Origin: Candidatus Fermentithermobacillaceae bacterium
GTDB taxonomy: Bacteria; Bacillota; Sulfobacillia; Fermentithermobacillales; Fermentithermobacillaceae
DNA length: 64,000 nt
NCBI GenBank assembly: GCA_018052455.1
Contig: JAGPNE010000001.1
Location: forward strand, 124,761 to 188,760
Direction: 5' to 3'
The notes under the pieces are model-generated. The model had not been told where the DNA came from, ran no database searches, and saw only the letters and a list, made by a program, of their open reading frames with translations. A program made the translations under genes and the position numbers. This document shows, piece by piece, positions 1-9,787 of this stretch; positions within the stretch are counted from its first letter, which is position 1; each line of letters begins with the position of its first letter.

Positions 1-516
1 CTTATCGAAAACGAGCACTTTCTCTCCCTCGCGCACCGCAACAAGTTGGCGCGCGCACTCAAGATTCTTTATATCCTCTAACAGTTCCTGCACGAAAAAC
101 CTGGCAGACCAAGACAACTCGGATTCCTCGCCTAAGGTAGAATCATCGAAGGCGGAAAACACTGCTACGTTTTGGGAAACCAGTGAGGTAGTCAGACTCA
201 GCTCGCCAGTAGATAAAGATGCCACATCTCGTTCTACTTGAAACGAACACAATTCGTCCATTAGGTCCCAAGAGCAACTGATAGAACGACTCTCAATACC
301 ACAAAGAGAGTGATAGACTTCGACTGACTCACGGTAAAGTTTCTTTATTCGTCTTTGCTCTGTCTTTCCTATAGGACCCCGACACAAAAACACTAACGCC
401 AACGTACGTTTCTTGGGGTCGAACATGATCCTTGATATCTGTGGAAAGGCTATCAAGAGGGTAGCCAATATTTCAATATCGCCTTGAGAGACAGACTTAG
501 GACTCTTGTTTCCCAT
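1..516 (-). CDS. unknown protein, 3' end outside window
   Basis: An open frame starts at ATG 516 (first residues MGNKSPKSVSQGDIE) and runs without a stop for 172 codons off the left edge, so the C-terminus is missing. An AGGAG lies 12 bases before the ATG, somewhat far but usable. I do not recognise the family. The visible part is soluble, without signal peptide or membrane segment, with a few cysteines and alternating hydrophobic/charged stretches. It lies downstream of rny on the same strand, separated from it by a 16-bp inverted repeat. Related genomes often have ymdB at this place; nothing here resembles that metallophosphoesterase. Confidence 0.6.
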   Translation of the reverse strand, partial: MGNKSPKSVSQGDIEILATLLIAFPQISRIMFDPKKRTLALVFLCRGPIGKTEQRRIKKLYRESVEVYHSLCGIESRSISCSWDLMDELCSFQVERDVASLSTGELSLTTSLVSQNVAVFSAFDDSTLGEESELSWSARFFVQELLEDIKNLECARQLVAVREGEKVLVFDK

Positions 517-573
517 GCTCTACATCTACTCCTAAAACCACATTGCGGTTCATTGGTCATCTTAGAGATATGT

Positions 574-618
574 CTGTTGACACCAAGCTGCCCAAATGTG
601 TGAGCTTGGTGTCAACAG
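574..618. repeat. perfect 16-bp inverted repeat after rny
   Basis: The arms 574-589 and 603-618 are perfect complements around a 13-base loop. The repeat begins 10 bases past the rny stop, the position of a terminator, but no T-run follows on either strand. It could be a 3'-end-stabilising hairpin, a weak terminator or an operator for the downstream gene. Confidence 0.7.
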
Positions 619-628
619 CCCACAAAAC

Positions 629-2158
629 TCACTTCGCGAAGCCAACCGCTCTTGTTTCGCGTATAACTGTAACCTTAATCTGACCCGGATATTCGAGCTC
701 TTTTTCAATCCTTTGAGCTATGTCTCTTGCTAGAGCAACAGAACCCAGATCATCTACGCGTTCAGGTTTTACCATTATCCTTATTTCGCGGCCAGCCTGA
801 ATTGCGTACGATTTTTCTACACCTTCAAAGGAGTTGGCAATTTCCTCCAACTTCTCTAGTCGTTTGAGGTACATCTCAAGAGTTTCACGTCGAGCACCTG
901 GACGCGCTGCGGAGATGGCGTCAGCCGCTGCTACCAGGAATGCTTCGACGGTCTGAGGCTCCACGTCTCCGTGGTGCGCTTCTACTGCCCTAATGACCTC
1001 ACCGGATTCTCTATACTTCTTGAGCAGGTTCACCCCAATTGCTACGTGAGATCCTTCGACCTCGTGGTCTACAGCCTTGCCTATGTCATGCAATAGCCCT
1101 GCTCGCTTGGCGACGTTTACATTTGCGCCTATCTCGGCGGCCATATTGGCGGCGAGCTGTGCAACTTCGATCGAGTGTTTCAAGACGTTTTGCCCGTAAC
1201 TTGTTCTAAACTTAAGCCTTCCCAACAGTTTTATGAGTTCAGGATGTAGATTGTGAATGCTTAACTGTAAGGCAGCCTGTTCCCCTTCTTGCTTTATCAT
1301 GGACTCTACATCTTTTTGTGCCTTCTCAACCATTTCTTCTATACGCGCAGGATGGATCCGGCCGTCTGCTACGAGCCTTTCCAAAGCGAGCCGCGCTACT
1401 TCCCGTCTCACAGGATCAAAGCCTGACAGTATGACTGCTTCGGGCGTATCATCAATAATGAGTTCTATTCCTGTAAGAGTTTCCAGAGTCCTTATGTTTC
1501 TGCCCTCACGTCCAATTATCCTGCCCTTCATTTCTTCACTTGGTAGCTCAACTACGGAAACCGTGTTTTCCGCGACGTGATCTGCGGCACATCTTTGAAT
1601 TGCCAGAGAGATAATGTTACGTGCGACTTCGTCGGCTCTCTCTTTTGCTTGTGCTTCTGCATCTCGAATGATCCTGGCGCTTTCTTCCTTTAGGGTCTCT
1701 CGAACTTCTTGAAGGATCATTTCTTGTGCCTCATCAGTTGAAAGGCCAGATATCCGCTCAAGTTCCTTCATGCAATCTTCCTGCATTTTCTCGAGCATAC
1801 GTTCTTTCTCAGTCAAACCTCGTTCACGCTTGGACAGGCTATCTTCCCTCTGAGTCAGTATCTCCTGTCTTCGATCCAACGATTCCTCTTTGCTTATTAG
1901 TCTTCGTTCTAGGCGTTGTATCTCTTGGCGTCGTTCTCTAATCTCCTTGTCAACTTCGTCTCTTATCCTCTGCGCGCTATCCCTTGCTTCGACAAGAACT
2001 TCCCGCTGCTTCGTGTCCGCACTTTTAGTGGCCTCTTCTATAATCCTCTTGGCTTCGGCCTCCGCAGACGAGATCTTCGCTTCTCCAATTATCTTGCGAA
2101 CTAGGTATCCAGCGGCAGCCCCTATGATAGCTAGTAAAGCGCATAAAACGTATTTCAC
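629..2158 (-). CDS. rny: ribonuclease Y
   Basis: RNase Y is the membrane-anchored endoribonuclease that starts mRNA decay in many Bacillota. The 509-residue product has the full family layout: an N-terminal membrane helix (residues 2-20), a long charged coiled coil (about 25-190), a KH domain with [12 protein letters not shown] near residue 215, and an HD domain with [12 protein letters not shown] near 355. The length is normal for the family. The start is GTG at 2158: AGGAGG lies 9 bases upstream, and an ATG four bases earlier is out of frame. A factor-independent terminator sits only about 26 bases before this start, so expression may depend on read-through. Confidence 0.97.
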   Translation of the reverse strand: MKYVLCALLAIIGAAAGYLVRKIIGEAKISSAEAEAKRIIEEATKSADTKQREVLVEARDSAQRIRDEVDKEIRERRQEIQRLERRLISKEESLDRRQEILTQREDSLSKRERGLTEKERMLEKMQEDCMKELERISGLSTDEAQEMILQEVRETLKEESARIIRDAEAQAKERADEVARNIISLAIQRCAADHVAENTVSVVELPSEEMKGRIIGREGRNIRTLETLTGIELIIDDTPEAVILSGFDPVRREVARLALERLVADGRIHPARIEEMVEKAQKDVESMIKQEGEQAALQLSIHNLHPELIKLLGRLKFRTSYGQNVLKHSIEVAQLAANMAAEIGANVNVAKRAGLLHDIGKAVDHEVEGSHVAIGVNLLKKYRESGEVIRAVEAHHGDVEPQTVEAFLVAAADAISAARPGARRETLEMYLKRLEKLEEIANSFEGVEKSYAIQAGREIRIMVKPERVDDLGSVALARDIAQRIEKELEYPGQIKVTVIRETRAVGFAK

Positions 2159-2183
2159 CCATTGTCACCTCCTCTATGAACAC

Positions 2184-2205
2184 AAAAAGCCGAGCAATGC
2201 CCGGC
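2184..2205 (-). terminator. terminator immediately upstream of rny
   Basis: On the minus strand GCCGGGC (2205-2199), a 3-base loop and GCTCGGC (2195-2189) form a 7-bp stem with one G-U pair, followed by five T (2188-2184). It ends recA-recX transcripts, or acts as an attenuator for rny, whose start codon is at 2158. Confidence 0.7.
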
Positions 2206-2459
2206 ATACTGGGTTAAGATGTGTCATATAGTTTTTATAAGGCTTGAGCGCTTATAAAGTCACACTAATCACAATGGCTACGTATACAACTAGGTTACAT
2301 TGCTACGACGATAGCAAGTCGCCAAAAGCCCTTAATGCAAACTATAATCTCAACCTGGACTACGCGCTTTACTTTACGAGCCGCAAACAAAACCGCGCCT
2401 CTTATTGCATCGAACCTTCGCCAAAGACGCATCGCGCAGTAAATCTATCCAGGTACAAT
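2206..2459 (-). other. recX-rny intergenic leader, no gene seen
   Basis: This stretch of about 250 bases has no coding signal I trust. It contains a perfect 8-bp hairpin (2234-2241 with 2251-2258, 9-base loop) about 30 bases before the terminator. I found no convincing sigma-A promoter for rny in it, so rny may be transcribed from further upstream through the terminator. Confidence 0.45.
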
Positions 2460-2957
2460 TCAACACTGACCCCAGTATTCGGGAATCTGCTCCCTACCAG
2501 ATGCCTGACCGTATGCTCTTACTACGGCGTAAATAGTCTCACTAGTGAAACCCCGCCGCGCAAGCCATCCTGCCAGGCGCTGCACATCCTTAGACATCAT
2601 CTTCGATTTGTTTTTCGCATACTGCTCGGCAGCTGCGAATGCTAGGGCTTTCTCATCCAACTCAGAATATGCCCTATCTACTAATTCCGTTGCTAGTTCC
2701 CTATCAAAACGTCTCTTGTCGAGTTCATACAAACATCGTTTCTTGCCGCACGGTGAATTGGATATCATTGTTTCCAAAATATCCGCAGCAAGAGACTTAT
2801 CATCTATATAACCCCACTGCTCTAGTCTATCGATACACTCATCTATTTCTTCTGGAAGAAACTGTTTCTGCAATAACAAGAACTTCATCTGCCCCGAACT
2901 GACCTGTCGCCTTGACAGAATTCGCAAGGCAGCATTCATAGGAGTCTTACTTCCCAT
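2460..2957 (-). CDS. recX: recombination regulator RecX
   Basis: RecX binds RecA filaments and modulates recombinase activity. The protein of about 165 residues shows the family's repeated three-helix pattern, with [16 protein letters not shown] near the start, GYIDDKSLA in the middle and [15 protein letters not shown] near the end. It directly follows recA, overlapping its last 11 bases, the usual arrangement. I chose ATG 2957 because AGGTGA lies 5 bases upstream; an in-frame GTG at 2966 overlaps that site and is less likely. It is expected to be co-transcribed with recA. Confidence 0.9.
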   Translation of the reverse strand: MGSKTPMNAALRILSRRQVSSGQMKFLLLQKQFLPEEIDECIDRLEQWGYIDDKSLAADILETMISNSPCGKKRCLYELDKRRFDRELATELVDRAYSELDEKALAFAAAEQYAKNKSKMMSKDVQRLAGWLARRGFTSETIYAVVRAYGQASGREQIPEYWGQC

Positions 2958-4014
2958 CAGAGTCACCTGACTTGTTCTCTCCCTCTGGTTCGCTGTCGGT
3001 TTCCGTAGGACCAGAGGAACCCACAGATTCTGGGCTCAACTTCTCCTTGATCTTTGATTCTACTTCTTTTGCGACCTCAGGGTTGTCTGCGAAGTACTGC
3101 TTCGCAGCTTCTTTGCCTTGCCCAAGTCTGATGTCTCCATACGAATACCAGGTTCCGGTTCTGGTAAGGACGCCCTGATCGACTCCTACGTCAAGAATCG
3201 ACCCTTCACGGGAAATACCCTCACCGAATATGATGTCAAACTCTGCTTCCCTAAAAGGCGGAGAAAGCTTATTCTTCACTACCCGCACTCTTGTCCTGGC
3301 GCCTATAGTGTTCTGACCCTGTTTGAGGTTTTCTATGCGCCTAATATCGAGCCTTACGGACGAGTAAAACTTTAGTGCCCTTCCGCCAGGAGTAACTTCC
3401 GGGTTGCCAAACATGACGCCGATTTTCTCACGTATTTGGTTTATGAATATCACAGTAGACTTAGATTTTGAAACCACTGCTGTGAGCTTTCTCAAGGCCT
3501 GAGACATGAGTCTGGCTTGCAAACCCATGTGAGCATCTCCCATCTCTCCTTCAAGCTCTGCACGCGGCACCAAAGCTGCGACAGAGTCAACTACGATGCA
3601 GTCTACCGCGCTGCTCCGAACCAGAGCCTCAACTATCTCCAGAGCCTGTTCGCCCGTATCCGGTTGAGAGATGAGCAAGTTGTCTATGTCGACCCCAAGT
3701 CTTCTCGCGTACAAGGGATCCAAAGCGTGCTCAGCATCTATGAATGCGGCTATCCCGCCGGCTTTTTGCGCTTCAGCGATAATGTGCAGCGCTACCGTAG
3801 TCTTTCCAGAGCCTTCTGGGCCGTATATTTCTACGATTCTTCCACGGGGAATACCCCCGATTCCTAGAGCAATATCCAGTGCCAGGGCGCCGGTTGGAAT
3901 TACCTCAACCGCCATCCTTTGAGAAGCTTCGCCAAATCTCATTATTGAACCTTTTCCAAACTGCTTCTCTATCTGAGATACCGCCAACTCTAGGGCCTTT
4001 TCTTTTTCCAACAT
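2947..4014 (-). CDS. recA: recombinase RecA
   Basis: RecA catalyses homologous strand exchange and triggers LexA cleavage. The sequence has the Walker A motif GPEGSGKT, the [17 protein letters not shown] loop L2 region and the [14 protein letters not shown] segment, followed by a typical acidic tail rich in E, S and D. The chosen ATG 4014 gives a 355-residue protein with AAGGAG 11 bases upstream; an in-frame GTG at 4026 overlaps that site. It has its own promoter (4069-4098). I saw only half of a possible LexA box, so SOS control is not shown. Confidence 0.98.
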   Translation of the reverse strand: MLEKEKALELAVSQIEKQFGKGSIMRFGEASQRMAVEVIPTGALALDIALGIGGIPRGRIVEIYGPEGSGKTTVALHIIAEAQKAGGIAAFIDAEHALDPLYARRLGVDIDNLLISQPDTGEQALEIVEALVRSSAVDCIVVDSVAALVPRAELEGEMGDAHMGLQARLMSQALRKLTAVVSKSKSTVIFINQIREKIGVMFGNPEVTPGGRALKFYSSVRLDIRRIENLKQGQNTIGARTRVRVVKNKLSPPFREAEFDIIFGEGISREGSILDVGVDQGVLTRTGTWYSYGDIRLGQGKEAAKQYFADNPEVAKEVESKIKEKLSPESVGSSGPTETDSEPEGENKSGDSDGK

Positions 4015-4068
4015 TAGTTTTTCCACTCCTTAGAGTCGCCTGTCAACCCTGGCAGTCATTCTTTACTG

Positions 4069-4098
4069 AGTATAACATTAAGCAAACGTAACGGGCAA
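4069..4098 (-). promoter_or_regulatory. sigma-A promoter of recA-recX
   Basis: TTGCCC (4098-4093), an 18-base spacer and TATACT (4074-4069) lie about 55-85 bases before the recA start, in the short gap after thpR. The -10 box matches five of six consensus positions and the -35 box four of six. Confidence 0.6.
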
Positions 4099-4103
4099 TC
4101 ATA

Positions 4104-4754
4104 TTACACAAATGTTCGTCTACCCTGTTTTTGCCCTAGAAGATGCTCGGAAAGTAAGGAATAGACTGGTCCTTTGGAGGATAGCTTACTTTCGATGAGT
4201 GTGACTTTGTCGGCCGTCCATGAAAGCGCGATTCCTCTTCTTGTTTCACAGGTATATTCAGTTCTGAAATCCGCATAGATATCTTGCCACAGTTTCCTTT
4301 CGTCAACTTCTCCGGTCACCTGAGACCTTTCACTGTGTTTGCGTCTTGCAAGGGTTAGGTGCGGATGAAAAGACTCCTCCTTTTCAAACCCTAGGTTCAC
4401 AAGCCGCGATTGCAGGTTAAGCGCTAGGGCAGAAACCTCGTCGTGTCCTTGAGAAAGCCCAATATAAAAGACCCTAGGCCTTCCCTTCGCTGGAAATGTA
4501 CCAGCATTTCCCAAGGAGATATCAAACGGTGGAGTTATCTGGGCAATTCCATCAATTATCTCTGATATGTCGGGAATTAGAGATTTGCTAACGTCATTCC
4601 CTAGAAACTGGAGCGTCAGGTGAAGGTTCTTTGCATCCACAAAACGGCAGTTAGTTAGATGTTTACCAGCCTCTTGGGAAAAAGATGCCAGAAAATCTCT
4701 TACTTCATCGGGCACAGAGATGGCTATGAAGCCTCTAAATGTTCTATTTTCCAT
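4104..4754 (-). CDS. thpR: RNA 2',3'-cyclic phosphodiesterase
   Basis: A member of the 2H phosphoesterase superfamily (formerly LigT/2'-5' RNA ligase), predicted to open 2',3'-cyclic phosphate ends of RNA. Both catalytic H-x-T signatures are visible: HLTLQFLG near residue 45 and HPHLTLARRK near residue 130. At 216 residues it is slightly longer than the usual 180-200, with a short basic tail. The start ATG 4754 has GAGGTGA just upstream. It follows cinA by 15 bases and precedes recA, a common order in Clostridia-like genomes, suggesting a cinA-thpR unit with read-through to recA. Confidence 0.92.
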   Translation of the reverse strand: MENRTFRGFIAISVPDEVRDFLASFSQEAGKHLTNCRFVDAKNLHLTLQFLGNDVSKSLIPDISEIIDGIAQITPPFDISLGNAGTFPAKGRPRVFYIGLSQGHDEVSALALNLQSRLVNLGFEKEESFHPHLTLARRKHSERSQVTGEVDERKLWQDIYADFRTEYTCETRRGIALSWTADKVTLIESKLSSKGPVYSLLSEHLLGQKQGRRTFV

Positions 4755-4769
4755 TCCTAGTCACCTCGC

Positions 4770-6014
4770 TTACTCAGCCAATCCTACAAGAAATCTATAG
4801 AGCACGCACAATGCCTGTTGAGCTGCATAGGATCTGGTTCTAGATCTGGTGCTAGGATAGAGGATTCTTTCAACAAGATTTCCTTGTTTGTGGTCTAGGC
4901 CGATATATACAGTACCTACAGGTTCACTCTCTGTACCGCCATCAGGGCCTGCAAATCCCGTGGTCGAAAGTCCCAAGTCAGCTCCTGCCAAGAGCCTTAT
5001 GCTCTGGGCCATACCCTTTGCTACCTCCTCGTTCACCGCTTGGTTCTCGTTTATGAATTCAAACGGGATCCCAAGGTTCGACGCTTTGACGCCGGGGTCG
5101 TACGCAATCATCCCCATTTTGAAGTACTTTGAACTGCCTGGAACCTCAGTTACCCTGTAGGATACCAAACCGCCTGTTACGGATTCCGCCACCGCCAATG
5201 TAAGGCCTCTCCGAGAAAGTATGCGGCCTATGACCTCTTCCAAGGTCTCGTCATTTGTGCCGTAAATATAGCGTCCTAGTCGTTTGCGCACCTCTTTTTC
5301 CATATTGGCAATCATTGCAGTCTGTTCATTCTCGTCCCTTCCCCTAGCAGCTATCCTAAGCCGCACTTGTCCGATTCCCGTGTAAGGAGCAACAGACGGG
5401 TTGTCACTTTTCATCAAATCACTGACTGCTTCCGCCACTTTTGCTTCAGGTAAGCCTACAATGTTGAGATTCAGATACTTGATAGGTTCAAGGTCGTGGT
5501 ATTTCTGTCTGATGAGAGTGATTACGTGGTCCTCAAACATGGGTTTCATCTCAAATGGAGGACCCGGTAGTAGTATAGCAAGTTTGCTATCGATGACGAC
5601 GCCTTGCCCTGGCGCCGTTCCGACTGCGTTAGGTATGAAAAAGCCACCATCTATGATATATGCTTGCTTCCTGTCGGAAGGGCTAGGTACTCTATTGCGC
5701 CTACGCAAGGAGGATTCTATGCTTCCCCATGCTTCCTCTGAGAAAACTAGACCTCTCCCCAGGGCTGTTGCAAGGCATTGGGCGGTAACGTCATCGTCGG
5801 TAGGTCCTAACCCGCCTGTAGACAACACGATATCTGCTCTCTCGATAGATTCTTGGAATGCTGACGTGAGTCTTTTTGGGTTATCTCCTACTGTAACCCT
5901 TCGATACACGTTTACTCCTATGTCTCTCAAACGAGAAGAGATGTATTGAGCATTTGTATCCGAGATCTCGCCAAGCAATAATTCTGTCCCTACAGATAAT
6001 ATTTCTGCTTCCAT
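4770..6014 (-). CDS. cinA: CinA-like protein / NMN deamidase
   Basis: Two-domain protein. The N-terminal half is a MoaB/MogA-like molybdopterin-binding fold (SVGTELLLGEISDTNAQYIS, then STGGLGPTDDD near residue 70), associated in this family with ADP-ribose pyrophosphatase activity. The C-terminal half is the CinA/PncC nicotinamide mononucleotide deamidase domain (LAVAESVTGGLVSYRVTEVPGSS, then GFAGPDGG). The 414-residue length fits the full family. ATG 6014 was chosen because AGGAGG lies 8 bases upstream; an in-frame GTG at 6023 overlaps that site. It is first in the minus-strand run toward recA and divergent from mrfA. Confidence 0.95.
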   Translation of the reverse strand: MEAEILSVGTELLLGEISDTNAQYISSRLRDIGVNVYRRVTVGDNPKRLTSAFQESIERADIVLSTGGLGPTDDDVTAQCLATALGRGLVFSEEAWGSIESSLRRRNRVPSPSDRKQAYIIDGGFFIPNAVGTAPGQGVVIDSKLAILLPGPPFEMKPMFEDHVITLIRQKYHDLEPIKYLNLNIVGLPEAKVAEAVSDLMKSDNPSVAPYTGIGQVRLRIAARGRDENEQTAMIANMEKEVRKRLGRYIYGTNDETLEEVIGRILSRRGLTLAVAESVTGGLVSYRVTEVPGSSKYFKMGMIAYDPGVKASNLGIPFEFINENQAVNEEVAKGMAQSIRLLAGADLGLSTTGFAGPDGGTESEPVGTVYIGLDHKQGNLVERILYPSTRSRTRSYAAQQALCVLYRFLVGLAE

Positions 6015-6203
6015 TAGTAGCACCTCCTGAGAACGTGCATTTGCGCATATCTAATTCTACTGCTTGTCTAGGAAAGTTTCCTCACTTTCAGTATTTCGAA
6101 GGATAGCGCATTGGTGTGATAGAATATATATCAAACAAATGTATGATTGGTCCATATAGCAAAAGAGATAGCGGCTGGTTTGCCTTAAGGAGGATTTCTC
6201 CAC

Positions 6204-8489
6204 ATGAAGAAAACGGTTGAAGATGTGTTGGTTGAGTTGCGCAATGATCCGAGATTCGCGAGTTGCGTGACTGCTTGGCATCATTTTCCTCCAACTGCCG
6301 GGGATTATTCGGATATTCCGGATGCGATTCATCCATCATTGAAACAGGCGCTGGCAAACAAAGCGATGAACTCGCTTTATACTCATCAGAAAGAGGCGTA
6401 TGAGCGAGTCATAGAAGGCGAGAACATATGTGTGGTAACGCCGACGGCGTCAGGTAAGACTATGTGCTATAATCTACCAGTGCTAGATGCCATACTGAAG
6501 GACCCTAGGAGCCGGGCACTGTATTTGTTTCCCACCAAGGCTTTGGCTCAGGATCAGTTGGCCGAGATCGAGGATATGTGTGCGTCGGGCGCGTTCTCGG
6601 TAAAGAGTTTTACCTTTGATGGAGATACGCCAACTTCCAAAAGGCGTCTTGCCAAGCAAGTAGGGCAAATAGTAATCACAAATCCAGATATGTGCCACCA
6701 AGCGATTTTACCCCACCATACCACATGGGCTAGGTTATTTAGATCTCTGAAATATGTAGTCATAGATGAAATGCACAATTACAGGGGTGTTTTCGGCAGT
6801 CACGTTGCAAATGTGCTCAGGAGGCTCACAAGAATCTGTGAGTTCTACGGTGCATCACCGCAGTTTATCTTGGCGTCTGCTACTATCGCGAATCCGGGTG
6901 AGCTCGCTGAGTCTTTGATAGGCAAACCTGTAACTGTAATAGATATAAACGGAGCCCCTTCTTCTGACAAGGACTTCATCTTTTACAACCCGCCTGTCCT
7001 TGATCCAGATAATTCGACTCGCCAGTCATCGATAGATGCCGCGCACAAGATATCGTCTCGTTTTATCAGAAACGAGATTCAGACTCTGGTGTTTGCAAGA
7101 TCTCGTATGGCTTGCGAACTGCTTGTCCAGTATCTGCGTGACTCGTATAACAGTGATTTTGAGAAGGAAAAGGTCCAAGGTTACCGCGGGGGGTATCTAC
7201 CAAATGAACGGAGAGAAATTGAAAAAGGTCTTCGTGAAGGGAGCATCGTGGGCGTTGCGGCAACAAACGCCCTCGAACTCGGGATAGATATAGGCAGGCT
7301 TGATGTTGTGGTGATGTCAGGTTACCCTGGAACTATAGCGAGCACCTGGCAACAAGCGGGCAGGGCTGGTAGAAGGCAAGGCAAGTCTGCAGCATTTCTG
7401 GTTGCCAGCGGCTCTCCCCTCGACCAGTTCATGATTAACAATCCCGAATACTTTTTTGCTCAGACACCAGAGTATGCCCTCATAAACCCGAACAATCCAT
7501 ATATCCTCGGTGAACACGTTAAGTGCGGAGCTTATGAGCTTCCTTTCGACGAAAGCCCTGAATCTTTGTTAGGCTTTGGCGGGATAGGTATTGAGCATAT
7601 ACTTGACCATCTGGTAGAAGAAAAAGTCCTGTATAAAAGCACTTCTAGATGGAACTGGTCGTCAGATTCGTTTCCAGCAGCTGCTATAAGTCTGCGTTCT
7701 GCATCCAATGATAATTTTGTGGTAATTGATACCACCCAAGGATCTGAAGTCATAGGAGAGGTGGACTGGGCTTCTGCCCCCATGCTTATTCACGAACAAG
7801 CTATCTACATGCACAAGGGCCAGCAGTACCACGTGATTCGCTTAGACTATCCATCGAGAAAGGCTTACGTGAAGAAAGTCGATGTTGACTACTACACAGA
7901 TGCAAACTTGGCTGTCGCGGTGAAGGTGATTTCCGTTGACGCGGCCAGAAATGATTTGCCATTTCAGTCCAAATTTGGTGAGGTTTCTGTAACGGCAGTT
8001 GCCACAATTTACAAAAAAATAAAACTATACACCAATGAAAACGTGGGTTCAGGGCAGATCAGTATTCCGGATATGAATATGCATACACAAGGTATGTGGT
8101 TTAGTATTCCACAGGCTATTTCCCGACTTGTAGATCCGCATCTTATGGGCGGAATTCTCTCGGGTTTTGCGAACGTGATTCTCAACATTGCACCTCTTTT
8201 CTTAATGAGCGACAAGAACGATCTCGGCGTTGCGATTGAGGTTCGCTCAAGCTACGACGGATTGCCGACTGTATACCTCTACGACTCTTATCCTGGAGGT
8301 GTAGGGTTGGCCGAAAAAGCTTTCGATCTTCTTCCCCACATCCTCAAGGCTTCCTATGAGTTGATGGTTGCTTGTCCATGTTCAGATGGTTGTCCGGGTT
8401 GCGTTGGACCCAAAGAGGAAATCGGAAGCGGCGTCAAATCCTTGTGCCTAGATTTGCTTAGGACCATGCTTGAAGAGGTAGGGTCATGA
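6204..8489 (+). CDS. mrfA: DEAD/DEAH-type helicase MrfA (YprA family)
   Basis: Superfamily 2 helicase of the YprA/MrfA type, which with MrfB carries out a mitomycin-damage excision repair pathway in Bacillus subtilis. Visible motifs are Walker A TPTASGKT (about residue 78), the Walker B variant VIDEMHN (about 188), SATIANPGE, and the helicase C motifs ATNALELGIDIGRLD and QQAGRAGRRQG. The C-terminal DUF1998-type region carries the four-cysteine cluster CPCSDGCPGC expected to bind a metal. The 761-residue length is typical. AAGGAGG precedes the ATG; part of it can pair with a CTCC just before the start. Its last codons overlap mrfB by 4 bases. Confidence 0.93.
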   Translation: MKKTVEDVLVELRNDPRFASCVTAWHHFPPTAGDYSDIPDAIHPSLKQALANKAMNSLYTHQKEAYERVIEGENICVVTPTASGKTMCYNLPVLDAILKDPRSRALYLFPTKALAQDQLAEIEDMCASGAFSVKSFTFDGDTPTSKRRLAKQVGQIVITNPDMCHQAILPHHTTWARLFRSLKYVVIDEMHNYRGVFGSHVANVLRRLTRICEFYGASPQFILASATIANPGELAESLIGKPVTVIDINGAPSSDKDFIFYNPPVLDPDNSTRQSSIDAAHKISSRFIRNEIQTLVFARSRMACELLVQYLRDSYNSDFEKEKVQGYRGGYLPNERREIEKGLREGSIVGVAATNALELGIDIGRLDVVVMSGYPGTIASTWQQAGRAGRRQGKSAAFLVASGSPLDQFMINNPEYFFAQTPEYALINPNNPYILGEHVKCGAYELPFDESPESLLGFGGIGIEHILDHLVEEKVLYKSTSRWNWSSDSFPAAAISLRSASNDNFVVIDTTQGSEVIGEVDWASAPMLIHEQAIYMHKGQQYHVIRLDYPSRKAYVKKVDVDYYTDANLAVAVKVISVDAARNDLPFQSKFGEVSVTAVATIYKKIKLYTNENVGSGQISIPDMNMHTQGMWFSIPQAISRLVDPHLMGGILSGFANVILNIAPLFLMSDKNDLGVAIEVRSSYDGLPTVYLYDSYPGGVGLAEKAFDLLPHILKASYELMVACPCSDGCPGCVGPKEEIGSGVKSLCLDLLRTMLEEVGS

Positions 8490-9766
8490 CTAATAGGGAT
8501 ATTGTAGAGAGACTAAGGGATCTCATTAAGGAGATCGAGAAGAAGGAAAAGTTCTCCTCGGCATCGGCAGATGAAGGGACTTTAGGTCTGCCTGTGTCAC
8601 AGGTGAGCTACAAGGAAAGGCCACCAAGCGTTGGCCGAGGAAATGTCTCCGACAAGTATCCTGCTTCCGAGATGGATGTTGAAACCTATGATGGCTTTTC
8701 TGTGTACACAAGTTGTTATGATATGGGCTGTTTGCCCTGGTTCTTCCCTGTTGAGTCCGAAGTTGTCAGGTTTCTTGTGGGTTACGAGCCTATGGTTACT
8801 ACCGGGAACTCGGATAAGATTCTTTTTTTGGACATAGAGACCACCGGGCTTTTGGGCTCTGGAACCCTATCTTTCCTAACAGGTTTCGGAAGGTGGAAAA
8901 ACTCCCAGTTCGAAGTCGTGCAGTATTTTTTGGCTGACCGAGAGAAAGAACGGCTTATGCTTCAGCACATTGCAAGGCTTGTGAAAAAGGACACGGTCTT
9001 GGTCACTTTCAACGGCAACTCGTTTGACATACCAGTCTTAAACAGTAGGTTCATATTAAACGGTCTCAGCCCAGAAACAAGCGGTGGGGGCATCTCTGCC
9101 CATATAGATCTTTTTTCTATAGTCCGCAAGTTTGGGAAACATCCCATCTACGGCCTTAGTTTGAAGGAATCTGTGACGCGTTTCATAGGTGCAACTCGCT
9201 CTGACGATATTCCAGGGCACCTGATACCCGCACTTTACTTCATATACGAACAAGATCGAGACATCACTATCCTCGAGCAGGTATTTGCCCACAATTCTAT
9301 GGATATTCTTGACATGGTGGGTCTGTTGAGGATCCTTGGCGAAGTTTGTTTGAGAGGTCCTGACATTTGCGACGATCCTTTTACGTTAGCAGGTGTAGGC
9401 AAGTTTCACTTGCAAAAAGGAGATGTTGACCGTGCCAGGCAGTATATGCAGGCTTCTTACGATGGGTTTGATAGAAAAGGCATTAGAAGCAAAGCAGGGT
9501 ACACAAACATGAGGCGGCTAGCAAGTGTGATGAGGAAAGAAGGAAACTGGGATGAAGCTTCGTCCATCTGGGACGGCCTCATAAGAGAAGGGCAAGGAAT
9601 TCCAGAAGACTACCTATGGCTTGCCAGGTACTACGAGGTCGTTAGTCACGATATCGCAAAGGCTCTTGACGTAGTACAAGACGCTGTTGCGTTTTGCCAA
9701 AACCTGCAAAAACCCATCCCCAGATCTGTTTTATCCAGAAAGCGACGTCTAGAGAAACTCCAATAG
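8486..9766 (+). CDS. mrfB: exonuclease MrfB (YprB family)
   Basis: RNase H-like 3'-5' exonuclease partner of MrfA. The DEDD-type catalytic residues are visible: FLDIETTGL (about residue 115), FNGNSFDIPVL (about 175) and HNSMDILDMVGL (about 270). The C-terminal third contains TPR-like helical repeats (KFHLQKGDVDRARQYM, LARYYEVVSHDIAKALDV). The 426-residue length fits YprB. Its ATG overlaps the mrfA stop, so the two are translationally coupled and probably act together. It ends 21 bases before the convergent rodZ-like gene; I saw no terminator between them. Confidence 0.92.
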   Translation: MTNRDIVERLRDLIKEIEKKEKFSSASADEGTLGLPVSQVSYKERPPSVGRGNVSDKYPASEMDVETYDGFSVYTSCYDMGCLPWFFPVESEVVRFLVGYEPMVTTGNSDKILFLDIETTGLLGSGTLSFLTGFGRWKNSQFEVVQYFLADREKERLMLQHIARLVKKDTVLVTFNGNSFDIPVLNSRFILNGLSPETSGGGISAHIDLFSIVRKFGKHPIYGLSLKESVTRFIGATRSDDIPGHLIPALYFIYEQDRDITILEQVFAHNSMDILDMVGLLRILGEVCLRGPDICDDPFTLAGVGKFHLQKGDVDRARQYMQASYDGFDRKGIRSKAGYTNMRRLASVMRKEGNWDEASSIWDGLIREGQGIPEDYLWLARYYEVVSHDIAKALDVVQDAVAFCQNLQKPIPRSVLSRKRRLEKLQ

Positions 9767-9787
9767 CCATACCGCTGAAGCACAGAA

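Noticed and set aside
1257-2104. Several plus-strand open frames opposite rny
   Set aside because: They are shadows of the well-supported minus-strand rny frame, with no ribosome sites or recognisable domains.
2244-2645. Plus-strand open frame of 133 codons opposite recX and the rny leader
   Set aside because: No ribosome site, composition unlike a protein, and half of it is the antisense of recX.
4104-4120. Possible LexA box CGAAC-N4-GT at the end of thpR upstream of recA
   Set aside because: Only the left half fits; the right half matches two of five bases, and it lies inside thpR codons.
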